Assembly (NCBI GenBank): GCA_013396995.1 | Contig: VWZP01010715.1 | Coordinates: forward strand, 496,001-560,000 | Reading direction: 5' to 3' | Source: Dicaeum eximium | Lineage: Eukaryota; Chordata; Aves; Passeriformes; Dicaeidae | Length of the DNA: 64,000 nucleotides | Shown: positions 26,263 to 37,331 of the stretch, in pieces | Layout: each line of letters begins with the position of its first letter | How positions within the stretch are numbered: position 1 is the stretch's first letter | Position numbers and translations under genes: made by a program | Notes under the pieces: generated by a model | The model's input: the letters and a program-made list of their open reading frames with translations, nothing else | Databases searched by the model: none | What the model was told of the DNA's origin: nothing

Positions 26263-29200
26263 TCCGGGTGGAATTTTCAGTGCAACAGCAATCTGGCAGT
26301 TCCTTTTAGTTCCCAGTGGAATAAGACATCTACTGCTTCCCTGCCTAAGCCCAGGGCTAACAGGAGTTACAGTTCTATTTTCTCCCCATTCTGCCCAAAC
26401 CAGAATTTTAAGTTGAGGCCCCTTTTTCTTACCACATGTAAGTCTAAAAAGAGTCCATAATAACCAATGTAAGTTTTTCATGTTAGTAGAGAGTCTGCAC
26501 ACAGTAAAAGAAAGAGAGAAGAAAAGAAGAAAGAAAGGAGAGCAAACAGGACCTTGATTCCACTCACTGCAAAACTTAACAAGGAAAATTGTCCTCACTT
26601 CACTCATACGAGAAAACAAAGTGCTCTGCCACACACAGTCACCCTCTTACAGCCTTTCTTCCTATTTTCCTGATGCTGTTAGAGACTACTGTCTCTAGTC
26701 AGTCATCCTTGCTGTAAATTTCTTTAAATTGTAATTGGGCAGTCTTCCAGATTCTGAGGGACCCTTTTGCCAGAGGGACTTCTAGGGACATAGCCCCTAC
26801 ATAGCCCCTATTTTCTGAAATTGAGGACTGATACATTGAGAGAACAATACAATTCCTTGTTTGTAGCAGAAATCTTGTTTTACCAGCAACTATTTTTAAG
26901 GAACCCCATTATGAAATATGTATAGTTGTACCTTCATGTTCCTGTATTTCATTTTCTGTCAAAGAAGACTCCACATGTAAGAAGGTCATGGCCTGTGTTT
27001 GTGTGTGCAACACTGGAATTTGAACCTTAGCCTCTTGACCTGCTGCCCACCTTCTTAAGGATCACAAACATAAGCAGATTTTGAACCAGTTTCCCCAAAT
27101 CAGCGTAATGTTTCACTCTCCCTGTGTATGTGTCTCTTAGCCACGTGCAAAAGCCCCACACATACCAGGCTGGGAGGATGGGTCAAGGCCTGTTTTATTG
27201 ACCAGCAGAGCTGGCCTGGGTGACTCCTCTCCTGCTGGCAGCCAGAGTTGCCTGCAGCAGGTCAGCCAGGGGGGTAACCCTCGCAAGTCCTTTGGCTTGT
27301 GAGCAGGTGGAGAGAGAAATGGCATGGCTGAGATTAAGGGCTGGGACCTACCTGCTCTGGAGAGCAGTGGAGCTGCCTGGTAGTACTTCCAGGTGTCCTT
27401 TGGATAGCAGAAGAATTTGTATCTAAAGTGTGTTTTGTTCTGTAGCCCACTCCCTAAACTCAGCGCCCCCCACTCCCTACATCAGGGACCTGATGTGTGT
27501 CAGGGGAAGCAGTGTCAGCCCAAAGTGGTCATAACCAAATTCAGCCACCTGCCTCAGTGGGCTGACCAGGGCAGGACAGTGGGACTTGCACCCATGTCCA
27601 GGGCTAGCCTTCACCCACTGTGCCACATACCCTCAAATGGCTGGAAAACTGCTGGCTTTGAGCTTTTCCTCTCCTCTTGGTGGGGTATCACGGTCCCTGG
27701 GAAATGTCTGATCTCTAGGGTATCATAACCTTCTCTCTTGGGCTAAGTTTTGCCCTCTGGGTTGACAAATCATGTCTGGTTTTGAACTCTTTTATTACAG
27801 CAGAGTTGCATCAGCTCACCTCTGCTGGCTTCTTGCGCTATGCTATGGAAATGTTCAGCAAGGGCTGGCACTATCTTTCCAGCCTAGGTTTGAACCTTAT
27901 TTTAAATACAAATATCTCTCTTTTTCAGCATAGTCAGGAAAGATAGGGTCATCTTTATACCTGATATCTCAAGCAAAGCAGTGGGTAAATATCAAAGATG
28001 TTAAGGCAAGGCAAACATACCCCTTTTATGTTTGTGGGCAGCACTAATGACACAGGGTGAAATTTATCCTCTTATCAAAGGTCAACACAAACCTAGGCAC
28101 TACTTCAAAGGTGCACTGATCCTTTAACTGGCTCCTGGCGCTGAGCTGGATTTCACCAAACTCTAAAACATATGAGAACCGATAGATTTTATATATCTGT
28201 GTAAAAAATAATAGTGTGCTCGGATACAGACATACTTAGCAATCCACAGGAGCTATCTTGATTTTGCTAGGACAATCCATGTTTATTTTGTCTTGTGTTC
28301 ACATATTTTGGACAATATTTGTGAGCCAGCTGTCCCATCCTCACACATAATCAGTTAAAACATACATATTATTTGCAAATACACAACATTTACTCCAGCT
28401 TTTTGTTTACCAAGAAGAATCTGGCAGTCCAGTGACTGAGTGTTTAGTACTGCAGGAACTGTTTGTTTTGAAGAGGAAAGAAAGAGTTAAAGACATTCTT
28501 TCAGGTCTTAGTGAATAATAATAATAACAACTATCCTATGTTTCCAACCATGTTCAGCCATTGCTCCAAGACACAAAAAATATCTTGTAGGCTGGGAAAA
28601 CATGAAAGTCAAGAGAGAGTGCAGTAAAGTCAATGTAAGAGCAAGTAAAAAACTGGTGCCTTTTTGTTAGTGGTGGTACACATAAATGTGTTGCTGCAGA
28701 GGAGGCACAGAATTTTTGTATATGTTGCAATTATGGTCATGCTGGGTGTGAACCTATTAACTGTAAATACTTTAAGAGAAGATATGGTGTCTGCACTTGG
28801 AGGTTTTTTTTCTTTCTTTTGTGTTTTCTTTCTGTGGTTGTATTTGAGCAGGGTGTGCCAATATTTGCACTCTGAGGAACAGCACCAGAATGCCTGGTAC
28901 TCGCATCTCTGAGCAAAAATAATGACAACACTTCAGCTAATTCACAGTAGCTTCATATGCCTTGGTCCCTGTGTGCTCTAATTACAGACAGCCTTAAAAT
29001 TGCAAATACAGGACATAAAGCAAAGACTTTACAAAAGTTGTTTTAGTATCTCTTTTTTACTTACTTGGCTGATTGACAAGATGTTTTAAATACAGATCCA
29101 TGCTTGAAGTTGTCTTTTCCTTGGAATGTGACTGTGGTAGTGAATATGATAATAGTAGTATCAGATGAGATGGATTAGGAAGTACTTTGCTCAGGATAGG

Positions 29201-30263
29201 TGAACCTACCTGGCAGGTATCATGCTCTTCCTTCAGTTCTGAGAAAGTCAGACTTTTTTTTTTTTTTNAGGAGTAAGACATAAAGAGTATTTTCATAGCT
29301 GAACTGTATTTTTTAACCTGAGTTGCTCTAAATATATAACCAAGGGCAGCTAAAATCCCATGTGCTGTGGCTCACTGTACAAGTTATAATTTATTAAACT
29401 GTTATATTCATGAGATTATGTCAGAATTTCCTTGTTCTGTCATGTACATGATTGCTTTGGGGGCTCCAGGAGGTCAAACTCCAACAGTGTCAAGCATAAT
29501 TATTTTCTGAATATGTTCATACCCCCTGCAAAAGACAATGTTTGTTTGGTTTTGCCTTATTTAAGAGTGTACTCATTAGTTTTCAACCTTTGATAAGGCT
29601 TTCTAAGCTTTAACTGAATGACTAAAATCTGTAAGAAACACAGATTCTCTGAAGATGGTATTATGACATAAAACACATGGAATAAAATTTTTGTGTTTCC
29701 ATAAAAAATTCAAGACATAATGTTTATTTTTGCACATTGATGCAGTTATCTGTATGTGTGGGGACCCATGGTGGTAAACACACAGTAATGCACATTAACT
29801 TGTTTTTTTGAATGAGTGATTTTATACATATAGAATAAAATAATAATCCTCCACTTTGTAATGAATTTGAAGCTTGTAAAATGTGACAGCTACTGATGTC
29901 CTCCACCAGTAGTAGACTGGAATGGTTTGTCCCAATAAAGTGAGTACTACCTGGGTGGCAGGTTTACATAGTGAAAATATTAATAGCATCACTGAAGAGT
30001 TAATGCTACAATGAACACTGTGTCTATAAGTGGAAGACCAGGGCTCACAGCCAAACAGAGTGGAGCTGTGGTAAACTAATATGTTGTCACCCATCCATTG
30101 AATCAACATAACTGACCTTGTGTTTGTCTCAGCTTTGGGGAAAATCATTTCATGTCAAGCTCTTTGACTGGTATCTTGTCCAACAGTGACTGAATTACTA
30201 TGTCACTCTGAAATGCTAATAATTCTTTCTCTGTTACCACAGTAAACTTGTGTTAATAACTAT
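26263..30263. other. Non-coding sequence with one somewhat GC-richer patch
   Basis: Mostly AT-rich and unremarkable. A purine-rich AG tract lies at about 26508-26545, and an exact 11-bp tandem repeat (ACATAGCCCCT, two copies) at 26789-26810. The patch 27130-27720 is richer in G and C. It holds a stretch that looks weakly tRNA-like on the minus strand, but I do not call it. One N stands at 29268 in a poly(T) run. Confidence 0.55.
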
Positions 30264-30738
30264 ACAGAATCCCAGAATTGTTAGGATTGGAAAAGACCTC
30301 TGCAGATCATCCAGTCCAACCTCCCAGCCAAGGCAGGGTCACCTGGAGCAGGTCACATGGGAACACTCCAGGTGGGTTTGGAATGACTCCAGAGAGGGAG
30401 ACTTCATGACATCCCTGATCAGCCTTTTCCAGTGCTCTGCCACTCTCAGTCTAAAGAAGTTCTTCTTTGCGTTGAGGCAAAACTTCTTGTGTTTTAGCTT
30501 ATGAGCATTGCTCCTTGTCCTGTGACTGGGCAGCACGGAAAGGAGTCTGGCACATTGTCTTGGCACTTGCCTTGGAGATATTGCATGCATTAAGGACATT
30601 CCCTCTCAGTTTTCTATAGACTAAGCAAGCCCAGCTCCTGCAACCTCTCCTCATAAGAGAGATACTCCAGACTCCTCCATGATCTTTGTGGCCTTTGCTG
30701 GCTTGATTCTGGCAGCTGGACATCTTTCCTTCCTTCAC
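30264..30738 (-). mobile_element. CR1 fragment, about 475 bp, minus orientation
   Basis: The reverse complement of CR1 3' sequence: ACAGAATCCCAGAATTG, GGATTGGAAAAGACCTC and ATCCAGTCCAACCTC, then coding-derived blocks (TTCCAGTGCTCTGCCACTCT, AAGAAGTTCTTCTTTG). The 3' terminal repeat is intact enough to fix the end near 30264. Open frames on both strands between 30250 and 30738 come from this element. The subfamily differs in detail from the copies at 25197 and 56135. Confidence 0.92.
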
Positions 30739-31006
30739 CGAGAGAAAAGCACAGCAGCTACTTTGAGGGAAGGCATCTTTTCAGCTCATGCTTCAGTGGA
30801 TACTACACAAAATGTTATTTGTGCAAAACCATAGCAACCCCCCTTATTTATTTTGAGCGCAAACAGTTGTATAACTTCTTCTCAGTGTTCCCCTCATCGT
30901 TAATTATTTTACAAAAATATTATTTTAAAAATAATGTATATTTATCAAAAGAAAAATTTTGACAGTTAATGATCAGACAAAAAAAATTAAGTTCATATAC
31001 ATATTG

Positions 31007-31079
31007 ATAAAATAAAATAAAATAAAATAAAATAAAATAAAATAAATAAAATAAAATAAAATAAAATAAAATAAAATAA
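31007..31079. repeat. (TAAAA)n microsatellite
   Basis: About 73 bases of the pentamer TAAAA, some 14 to 15 units, with one interruption where a unit is shortened to TAAA. It explains the Phe/Leu/Tyr-rich reverse-strand open frame at 30973-31218. The array is long enough to be length-variable. Confidence 0.97.
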
Positions 31080-31924
31080 GACAAATATTAAAAAAATTAT
31101 CACAATTTTCAGTAGAATAAAAGTTTAATACTATACGAAACACTGAGATGGTACTGGTATATGAAGAAAAGTCAGTTACAAAAGTCATACAAACCACATA
31201 CTCATTTCTGGCTTCCATCTAACCCGTGGTATTCCTTTAGAAATCAAAAGGAAAAAAGTGAGTAACCCTTTGCCTATCAGTAAAGAGCAGTGATATCTGG
31301 GAAACACAAGTAAGTGCCTATGAAAGGTCAGCAGAATTAAGGAATGTGGGGACTGGGCCACATGAGCAAGGGGAAAGTGAGAAGAGAAGGATTGGGTCCT
31401 TCTGGAGGTGGGAATGAGCAGGGTGGGCTGAGCAGGGAGGATGGAGAGCAGCACCCTGACTGGGTAGGATGTGATTCCTGGGAGGCCTGGTGGGAGCAGC
31501 AAGGGGCTGGTTTTTGTGAACCATGCAAATCTTTCTTCTCTAGTGAAACCCATGTCTGAGGGTTTCAAATTTTCAAATATATGAGTGAAATAAGTGAAAA
31601 TATTAGTCTTCAGCTGGGGTTACCAGCAGCTAAATGTGAAATGTAAATTGCCCTTCTGCTCCTCTCTGCTGATGCCCATTCAGGGAATTCTGTTAGCTTT
31701 GCAGCTTTCCCCAGAATGAAAGGCAGGGGGCTATGGAATGGGGAGCTGTAGCTCTCACCAGTAACAGAAGAGAAAAATGAAGACAACCACTAGAAAAACT
31801 CATTTCATGGAGGAGATATTTTCTGTTTTAATGAAAATAACCTTAATGAAAGATTGCTGACTAGCTCACCACTCAAGTCTTCTCTAAATATGTGAGATAT
31901 GTCATTTTAGTTATTTACCTCTGG
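31080..31924. other. Non-coding sequence, nothing recognised
   Basis: Overlapping open frames on both strands at 31185-31568 come from a GGA/TCC-rich stretch and have no protein-like pattern or splice context. Confidence 0.55.
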
Positions 31925-32000
31925 TAGAATCACTGAATCATTTAGACTGGAAAACACCCTTAACACCATTGAGTCCAACCATAAAGCTAATACTGCCACA
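31925..32000 (-). mobile_element. CR1 3'-end fragment, about 75 bp
   Basis: TAGAATCACTGAATCATTTA, then ACTGGAAAACACCC and ATTGAGTCCAACCATAAA, is the reverse complement of the avian CR1 3' end. The copy stops after CTAATACTGCCACA, so it is strongly 5'-truncated. Confidence 0.85.
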
Positions 32001-33611
32001 ATTGGTTGGAAGCTAAGTCTCTGCAAAGTTTAGCTTTTGTATTAAATTATGTATTTTAATGTTAGAATGCCCCTTGACTCACTAGTATAATGATGCTTCA
32101 AGAGCAGCAAATTATCCTAATACAGTCGTAAAGTTTTGTGACATTTGCCAGTTTATCTTTGGCTACATCAGGAAGGGAAATGATACTTGTTTTCCTCTTC
32201 TGAGTAATTACTTTTTGCATTGCATCTCATGCTCCACTCATTAAGCTCTGAGCTCTGCTGAGATGACAGATCAAGAGGCTTCTATGTTTTGTTTGGAATT
32301 TAAATATTCCAGATATTCAGAGGGTGTATAGACACCTACTCACACATTTATGTATGGGGGCTTGTGTGGCTGCACTTCCATATAATAGAACAGTAAATCT
32401 TTCTGTAGAGATGCCAGTTGATTAACTTCTTGTCAAATATTTGACTTCCTTCCATTTTTCAAAACATTATATCTACAATTGCTGGAGTTAGGGCTTTAGA
32501 ATAATTTATTTATAAACCTTGCTTTCATATAATCACAATAATAGGTATTATTATAGCACTAATCAGAGATGCACCAGATATTTTCATGAAAAAAAGAAAA
32601 AAAGAAAAAAATAGAAGCTCATCTAAAAAAGAATTTATGAGTTAGGCTTCAGTATGAGATGGCCAGCTGATCATCAATATTGTCCATTTAATATCAATAT
32701 TGGAGATGACCATTACAGTATGTGAAATAACTCTTCATTCTTCTTTCACTTCATATTACACATAAATCTTCTCCAAAAGACATTTCTAAGGTAAGCATAA
32801 GAAATTTTCCCCTGAAAATATTAAATAACACGTCTCATATTTTGCTTTCTGTATCCTCTCTCTTTTATCTCTCTGTCTTTCTAATTTTTTATTGAGTTTA
32901 CCAGTTCAATTTTAGTAGGGAAAATTTTCAGTGAAAACTCTAGTCAGTTCTGTCCACTGGGGGATATTTTTAGAGAAAATGTTCTTAATGACAAAAGTCT
33001 GTACTTACGTTACTGAGGAGAGAAAATAGGCTGAAATGGAGGTGGGAAAATAAGAAAACAATTACCATGTAAGAAATACATGCATGTAAGGATAGTAAAG
33101 GTTCACTCCCTTTTGGGAGAAAGGAGAGTCAGAAGAGAAAAACATGAACACGAACAGGCCCATAGGAACTCAGAAAGTAATTTGTGGTTAAAAAGAGGCT
33201 ATGGCTCACAGCTGAAGTATCCAAGGGCTAAAATTAGTAATAGAACAGAGGCATGACTGTGAGTATAGTGGAGAGATGTACTGCAGCAAAAAGAGCAACT
33301 GAGACTCAGAAGGGCTGGAGAAGGATTTTGCTTGAATTCTGTTTGTCCTGGAGCGAGAGAGTCTTCCTTGCTTTGAGCAAGAGAAAAATCAGAATGAATC
33401 ATCAGCAAATACCAAATCAACCTCATGACAGAAACGGGAAATCAAGAGACAGTCATCTTGATACTAAAATAATAAAATGTTATTCCTGCACTCGACTTTC
33501 CCTGTAGAATCCTCTTTATCCTCATGTCAGACTAACTTCCTTAGTTCTGCACTTCTGAGGAAGCAGCAGTGCTGCTTTACACTCTAATTCAAGGTCACTT
33601 CATGTATGCAG
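32001..33611. other. Non-coding sequence, nothing recognised
   Basis: AT-rich, with an A-rich GAAAAAAA-type run at about 32587-32610. No exon or transposon is supported. Confidence 0.55.
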
Positions 33612-33686
33612 TACAAATCTGGGGAGCGACAGTTCAACATTGTCAGTGCCTTGTCTTCCCCGCTAGAAAATAGTTTTGTTAGGAAG
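33612..33686 (+). CDS. Weak candidate coding exon, 25 codons
   Basis: After an average acceptor (…CATGTATGCAG) the sequence reads YKSGERQFNIVSALSSP and on to FVRK, ending AAG before GTGATG, a moderate donor. It is 75 bases and phase 0 at both ends, so it would fit between the upstream and downstream candidates. The frame stays open beyond the donor to a stop at 33803, giving a protein-like KQSKEHIHQITDTYDL stretch. An alternative is a longer or terminal exon. No family is recognised and no conservation can be tested here. Confidence 0.2.
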
Positions 33687-33803
33687 GTGATGAAGCAATC
33701 GAAGGAACATATTCATCAAATCACAGACACATATGATTTAGATAAGGAGAGAATCACTTTTTTCTTAAAAAAACAAGCACATCTGGTTACATACTGTGAC
33801 TGA

Positions 33804-36326
33804 GCAAAGGCACGTATCATCCTATGTTTTTGAAGATAGCAAGGAAGATTTATGCTCTAATTCTGTAAATCTCTGTCAGACTGCTATAAATTTGAAGTAA
33901 TTTGCTTTGATAACTAACTGGAAAATTAATGTCATTCCTAACAAGAAAGCACATGTTTATAACATAAACGTGCTGTGATAAAATGCCCTAAGAACTAAAT
34001 ATCCCGGAAAGAATTTTAATTCTTGTAAAGATAAATGATTGAAGGAATGCTAATTCTCTCTTTACTAGGAATGATGAGGAATGACTATGCACTACAGCTA
34101 CATACCAAATGTCTTGAAGAGACTTATTTTTACAGGAAAGTTTATGAACCTTTTTTTTTTTCAAATGTATTAATATACTTCAGTAAGTAAAGACACATAA
34201 GAAAAATGAATATTACATTGTGAAACATGGCCCCAGAATTTTATAAAGAACTGTTATAAACAAAACACTGGAACATGCCTAGCAATGCTGGAATCATTGC
34301 AGTCAAATGTTAGGCAGGCAAAAGAACTCAGAAGAAGAAAGGGATGTCAGTAATTTGGTGGTCAGTAAGTATTTCCAGAATTACAAATGGAAATAATTCA
34401 GTCTACAATAATGATTTTTTAAAAGCAGTAAAAATGAAGCATTTATGAGGGATATAAACCAGTTTCACACTAATGATGTAGGAAAAAACATTCTCTGCAT
34501 TTCAGATAAGTCCTGGAGTTTGTAACAAGTAATTGGGCAAATGAAGGGTAGAACAAAAGAGCTGCTGAGAAGCTTTATCTATTTTTTGGTCTTGCATTAA
34601 AGAAGAGAGCAAAACACAAGGACAATTAGGTTGATAACCATGAAAGAAAAATTATCATATTTGCAAAACAGGAAAAGAGTGTGGGTTAGATGACATTGCC
34701 AGATATGCAACTCCTAGTTGAGAATTTTATCAATTGTGATAAGATGGTCATTTTCAGAGATGGTAATTTTCATGGCATTAGACATAAGATCTCTCAGTAT
34801 CACAGCTTTGATAAAAAAAATGTAGTTTGTTGTGAAAATGAATAATTCTAGAGTGATTGTACAAAAGACGGAAAAATTATTTTTATGAATTTAGGATTTT
34901 TTTTCAGGGACTATCTTGTTTTGTTTTAATAAAAGATTTACAAGTTTCAAATACTGATTTTATTTTCTAAATCAGTATTATTCCAGTAAAGTACATCAGT
35001 GTGTACTTTTTTTAGGAGTTTTCTTTTTTGGGGGGAATTTCCTAAAAATATGATGCTATTTTTTCCAAAAATACAGGGAAAACCCCCAGAATTCTGTAGT
35101 GTGCAGTACCAGTATATACTATGTATCCGATATAAACTGACAGATATTTAAATATCATACAAATATTCCAAATAAATTGACATCTTTATGACCTATTGTT
35201 TATACCTAATTATTATTGCTTTCTGGGCCATTAAGGAAACAGAAAATCTTCATGAATGTTTTTTTCTTCTGTGTAATGAAATTTGTTTTGTGTGATCAGT
35301 TCCCTGAAAAAACAGAAAAGGGACATTTACTCATCCAGCACAAAATGATGGAGTAGCCATCCCTCAGCTGCAGCTCTGTGGTCTGACAGTGTGTTCTGAG
35401 CTCACAGCTGATGAGCTGTGGCACCCTAAAGGTTGCAGCATATTCCACCTGCTGACCTGGCCACGGTGACATAGAGCAGAGCTGGAGCACTGAAGGCCCC
35501 GTTTGTGACATTAGCCCTGCCCTTCTTGCTCTTGGGGTAGCACTCAGGAGCTGTGAATGGGAAACCAGTGCCAAAATTAAGCCCGGTGTTTGCTTTGGTG
35601 TAAGCCTCTGTATGGTGGGTGCAAGGGTGCAGCTGCCTGATGGTGTGAGATTACAGGAGGGAAAATGGATACACATAATTGATAAATTTCAAATACTACT
35701 GTCCAACTAGTTCATGACTTCCCATCCTCAGGAAACCAGCAACAAATGGAAAGAAACTGGAGACCGCTCTTGATATCCAGCAAAATCAGGGGAGAAGTGA
35801 TTAGTACAACAAAGAAAAACCCTAATTTGGCAAAATAACCCCAGCTCCAAGTCTAGCAGGTTCAGTCAAAAAGGCTCTCCCTCTTTGCTGAGGGCAATCA
35901 ATACCTTCTGTGCTGAGGTCCCAGAATTTTCAAGAGCAGATGGTGCCTTTCTGTATGAAATGTTTAATGATGTGTGCTAATGAAGTGGGCTTTTACATAG
36001 TTTTGGGACATAGGGGCCCTTTTCAGGCTCCAGGTACACTTTGTTCTCTTATATCTGGTGGAACTCAGTGAATGAAAAGAAGTAAAAGAACTGTTACTTT
36101 GCTTGAAGGGAAATTCACTGCAGTCAGGGTGCCAAATTTCTCTGTATATGTTAATTAACTCCAAATGTATCTACAGGAAGAAAATTGTTTAAATGAACTG
36201 CATAACTCAACATACGCCCTCAACCCTCTTTAAGATTTTCTTCCTTCTGCAGCCATTTACTATGGGAATGTGTTATTTTATCCCAAAGTGCTCAACAATA
36301 ACAACTGTTACTGAGCTTTTTTTCAG
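33804..36326. other. Non-coding sequence, nothing recognised
   Basis: A perfect 11-bp inverted repeat with an 8-base loop (34950-34979) is the only structured element noted. The reverse-strand open frame at 35296-35676 lies in a GC-richer stretch and is not recognisable. Confidence 0.55.
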
Positions 36327-36554
36327 CAAGAGGTCCTTTTGAAGCCCTTGCCAGACCAGCTTCCCACATGCCTGTCTATAGATCTTCAGACACTGAGCTC
36401 TTCTGTATGGCAGTATCTACAGGAGCCACAAAAGTGGCCATTTCCTCCTGGAGGGTCCTTCCAGCCTTCTGGAAGAAATGTGCCAGGGAAACATTTGGTA
36501 CCCAGCCGTGGTCATCGCAATCTCAGGCATCCTTTGCACTGTCTCACCTGTGCA
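36327..36554 (+). CDS. Weak candidate coding exon with uncertain 3' end
   Basis: A very strong acceptor (gagctttttttcag) opens a frame that runs in phase 0 for 99 codons, starting QEVLLKPLPDQLPTCLSIDL and then QTLSSSVWQYLQEPQKWPF. Possible donors that keep phase 0 are GTATGG at 36405 (78-base exon) and GTAAAA at 36555 (228-base exon). Neither is strong, so the end is a guess. The opposite strand shows an equally good pseudo-exon here (about 36549-36622), which is a warning against over-reading the signals. It would sit directly before the exon at 37185. Confidence 0.18.
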
Positions 36555-37184
36555 GTAAAAGGACAGAGACCCCTGAAGGCTCCTGAATGCTCCATGCCAT
36601 GTCATGAAGGGCTGTCTCAGCTATAGGTACAAGAGGACTGAAGTAAAATGTCAGATGATCTTAACTGTGTCCTTTTTTAGCCGACAGATTTTTGACTTTT
36701 CAACAAGTGTCATAGTTTTATTTTGATGTTGTTGGATACATCTCCTAGGTCTCTCACATGGGTTGACAACAATTCTGTTGTTAGTTTATGTGGCAATGTT
36801 ATTATCAAATGTTATCAGCGTTATCAAGCTCTGAGCATTCACATTTAGCCTGAACTCTGAATAACTGCAGCTGTCTGGAGGAATATCTTAGCAAGGGAAG
36901 ATATATCTGGGCCTTGTACTGGCTTTGTGAAATATTTGAAAAATCCTGCTTTGGGTCTCTGCTTATATGGAGAAGGTGGGAAAACCCTTTGTTCACATGG
37001 TTCCTTCAGAGCTGAGAATGAGACCCTGAGGCCATGCAACACATCTGAGGGAGACTCTGCGAGGAAGGGAAGGTGGTTTAGATTTCCCTCCCTGCTCTTT
37101 ACTGAGAGAGGTTTCCTGCACAGAGCTCCTGAAGTAGCAGGTGTTTCTGGTTATTTTGTTGTGTGTCCAAGCCTTCCTGTTCAG

Positions 37185-37331
37185 GTGTTATTTTGGCATG
37201 CTGCCATGGCTTCGCTGACAGATGGGAATGACACCACATGTGTACCTGGGACAGACAAATGGAATTTCATGAGAGACACTGGAGGTATTAATCTTCAAAG
37301 CTTTCTTCTTGATGAATTTCAAAGGCCTGCT
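37185..37331 (+). CDS. Candidate internal coding exon, 49 codons, unidentified protein
   Basis: A strong acceptor (AAGCCTTCCTGTTCAG) precedes 147 open bases ending GCT before GTAAGC, a good donor. Entry and exit are phase 0. The translation runs VLFWHAAMASLTDGNDTTC, WNFMRDTGG and INLQSFLLDEFQRPA. It looks like a soluble globular segment without a recognised domain. The next candidate at 41179 also enters in phase 0, so the two join directly as …DEFQRPA-SEEQDDL…. I cannot name the protein. A transcript or protein-level match in other birds would confirm it. Confidence 0.38.

Noticed and set aside
27582..27625. tRNA-like stretch on the minus strand (TGGCACAGTGG and GGTGCAAGTCC)
   Set aside because: The A-box match is good, but the B-box match is partial and the two boxes are only about 33 bases apart, too close for a tRNA. 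No cloverleaf can be drawn.
29057..29296. 79-codon minus-strand frame with a GTAAGT donor
   Set aside because: Upstream of it on the minus strand is poly(A), not a pyrimidine tract, and the frame runs across an N, so no acceptor supports the whole.
36549..36622. Minus-strand exon-like segment with donor CAG/GTGAGA
   Set aside because: Isolated, with no phase-matched partner found on that strand. Kept as a reminder of the false-positive rate.
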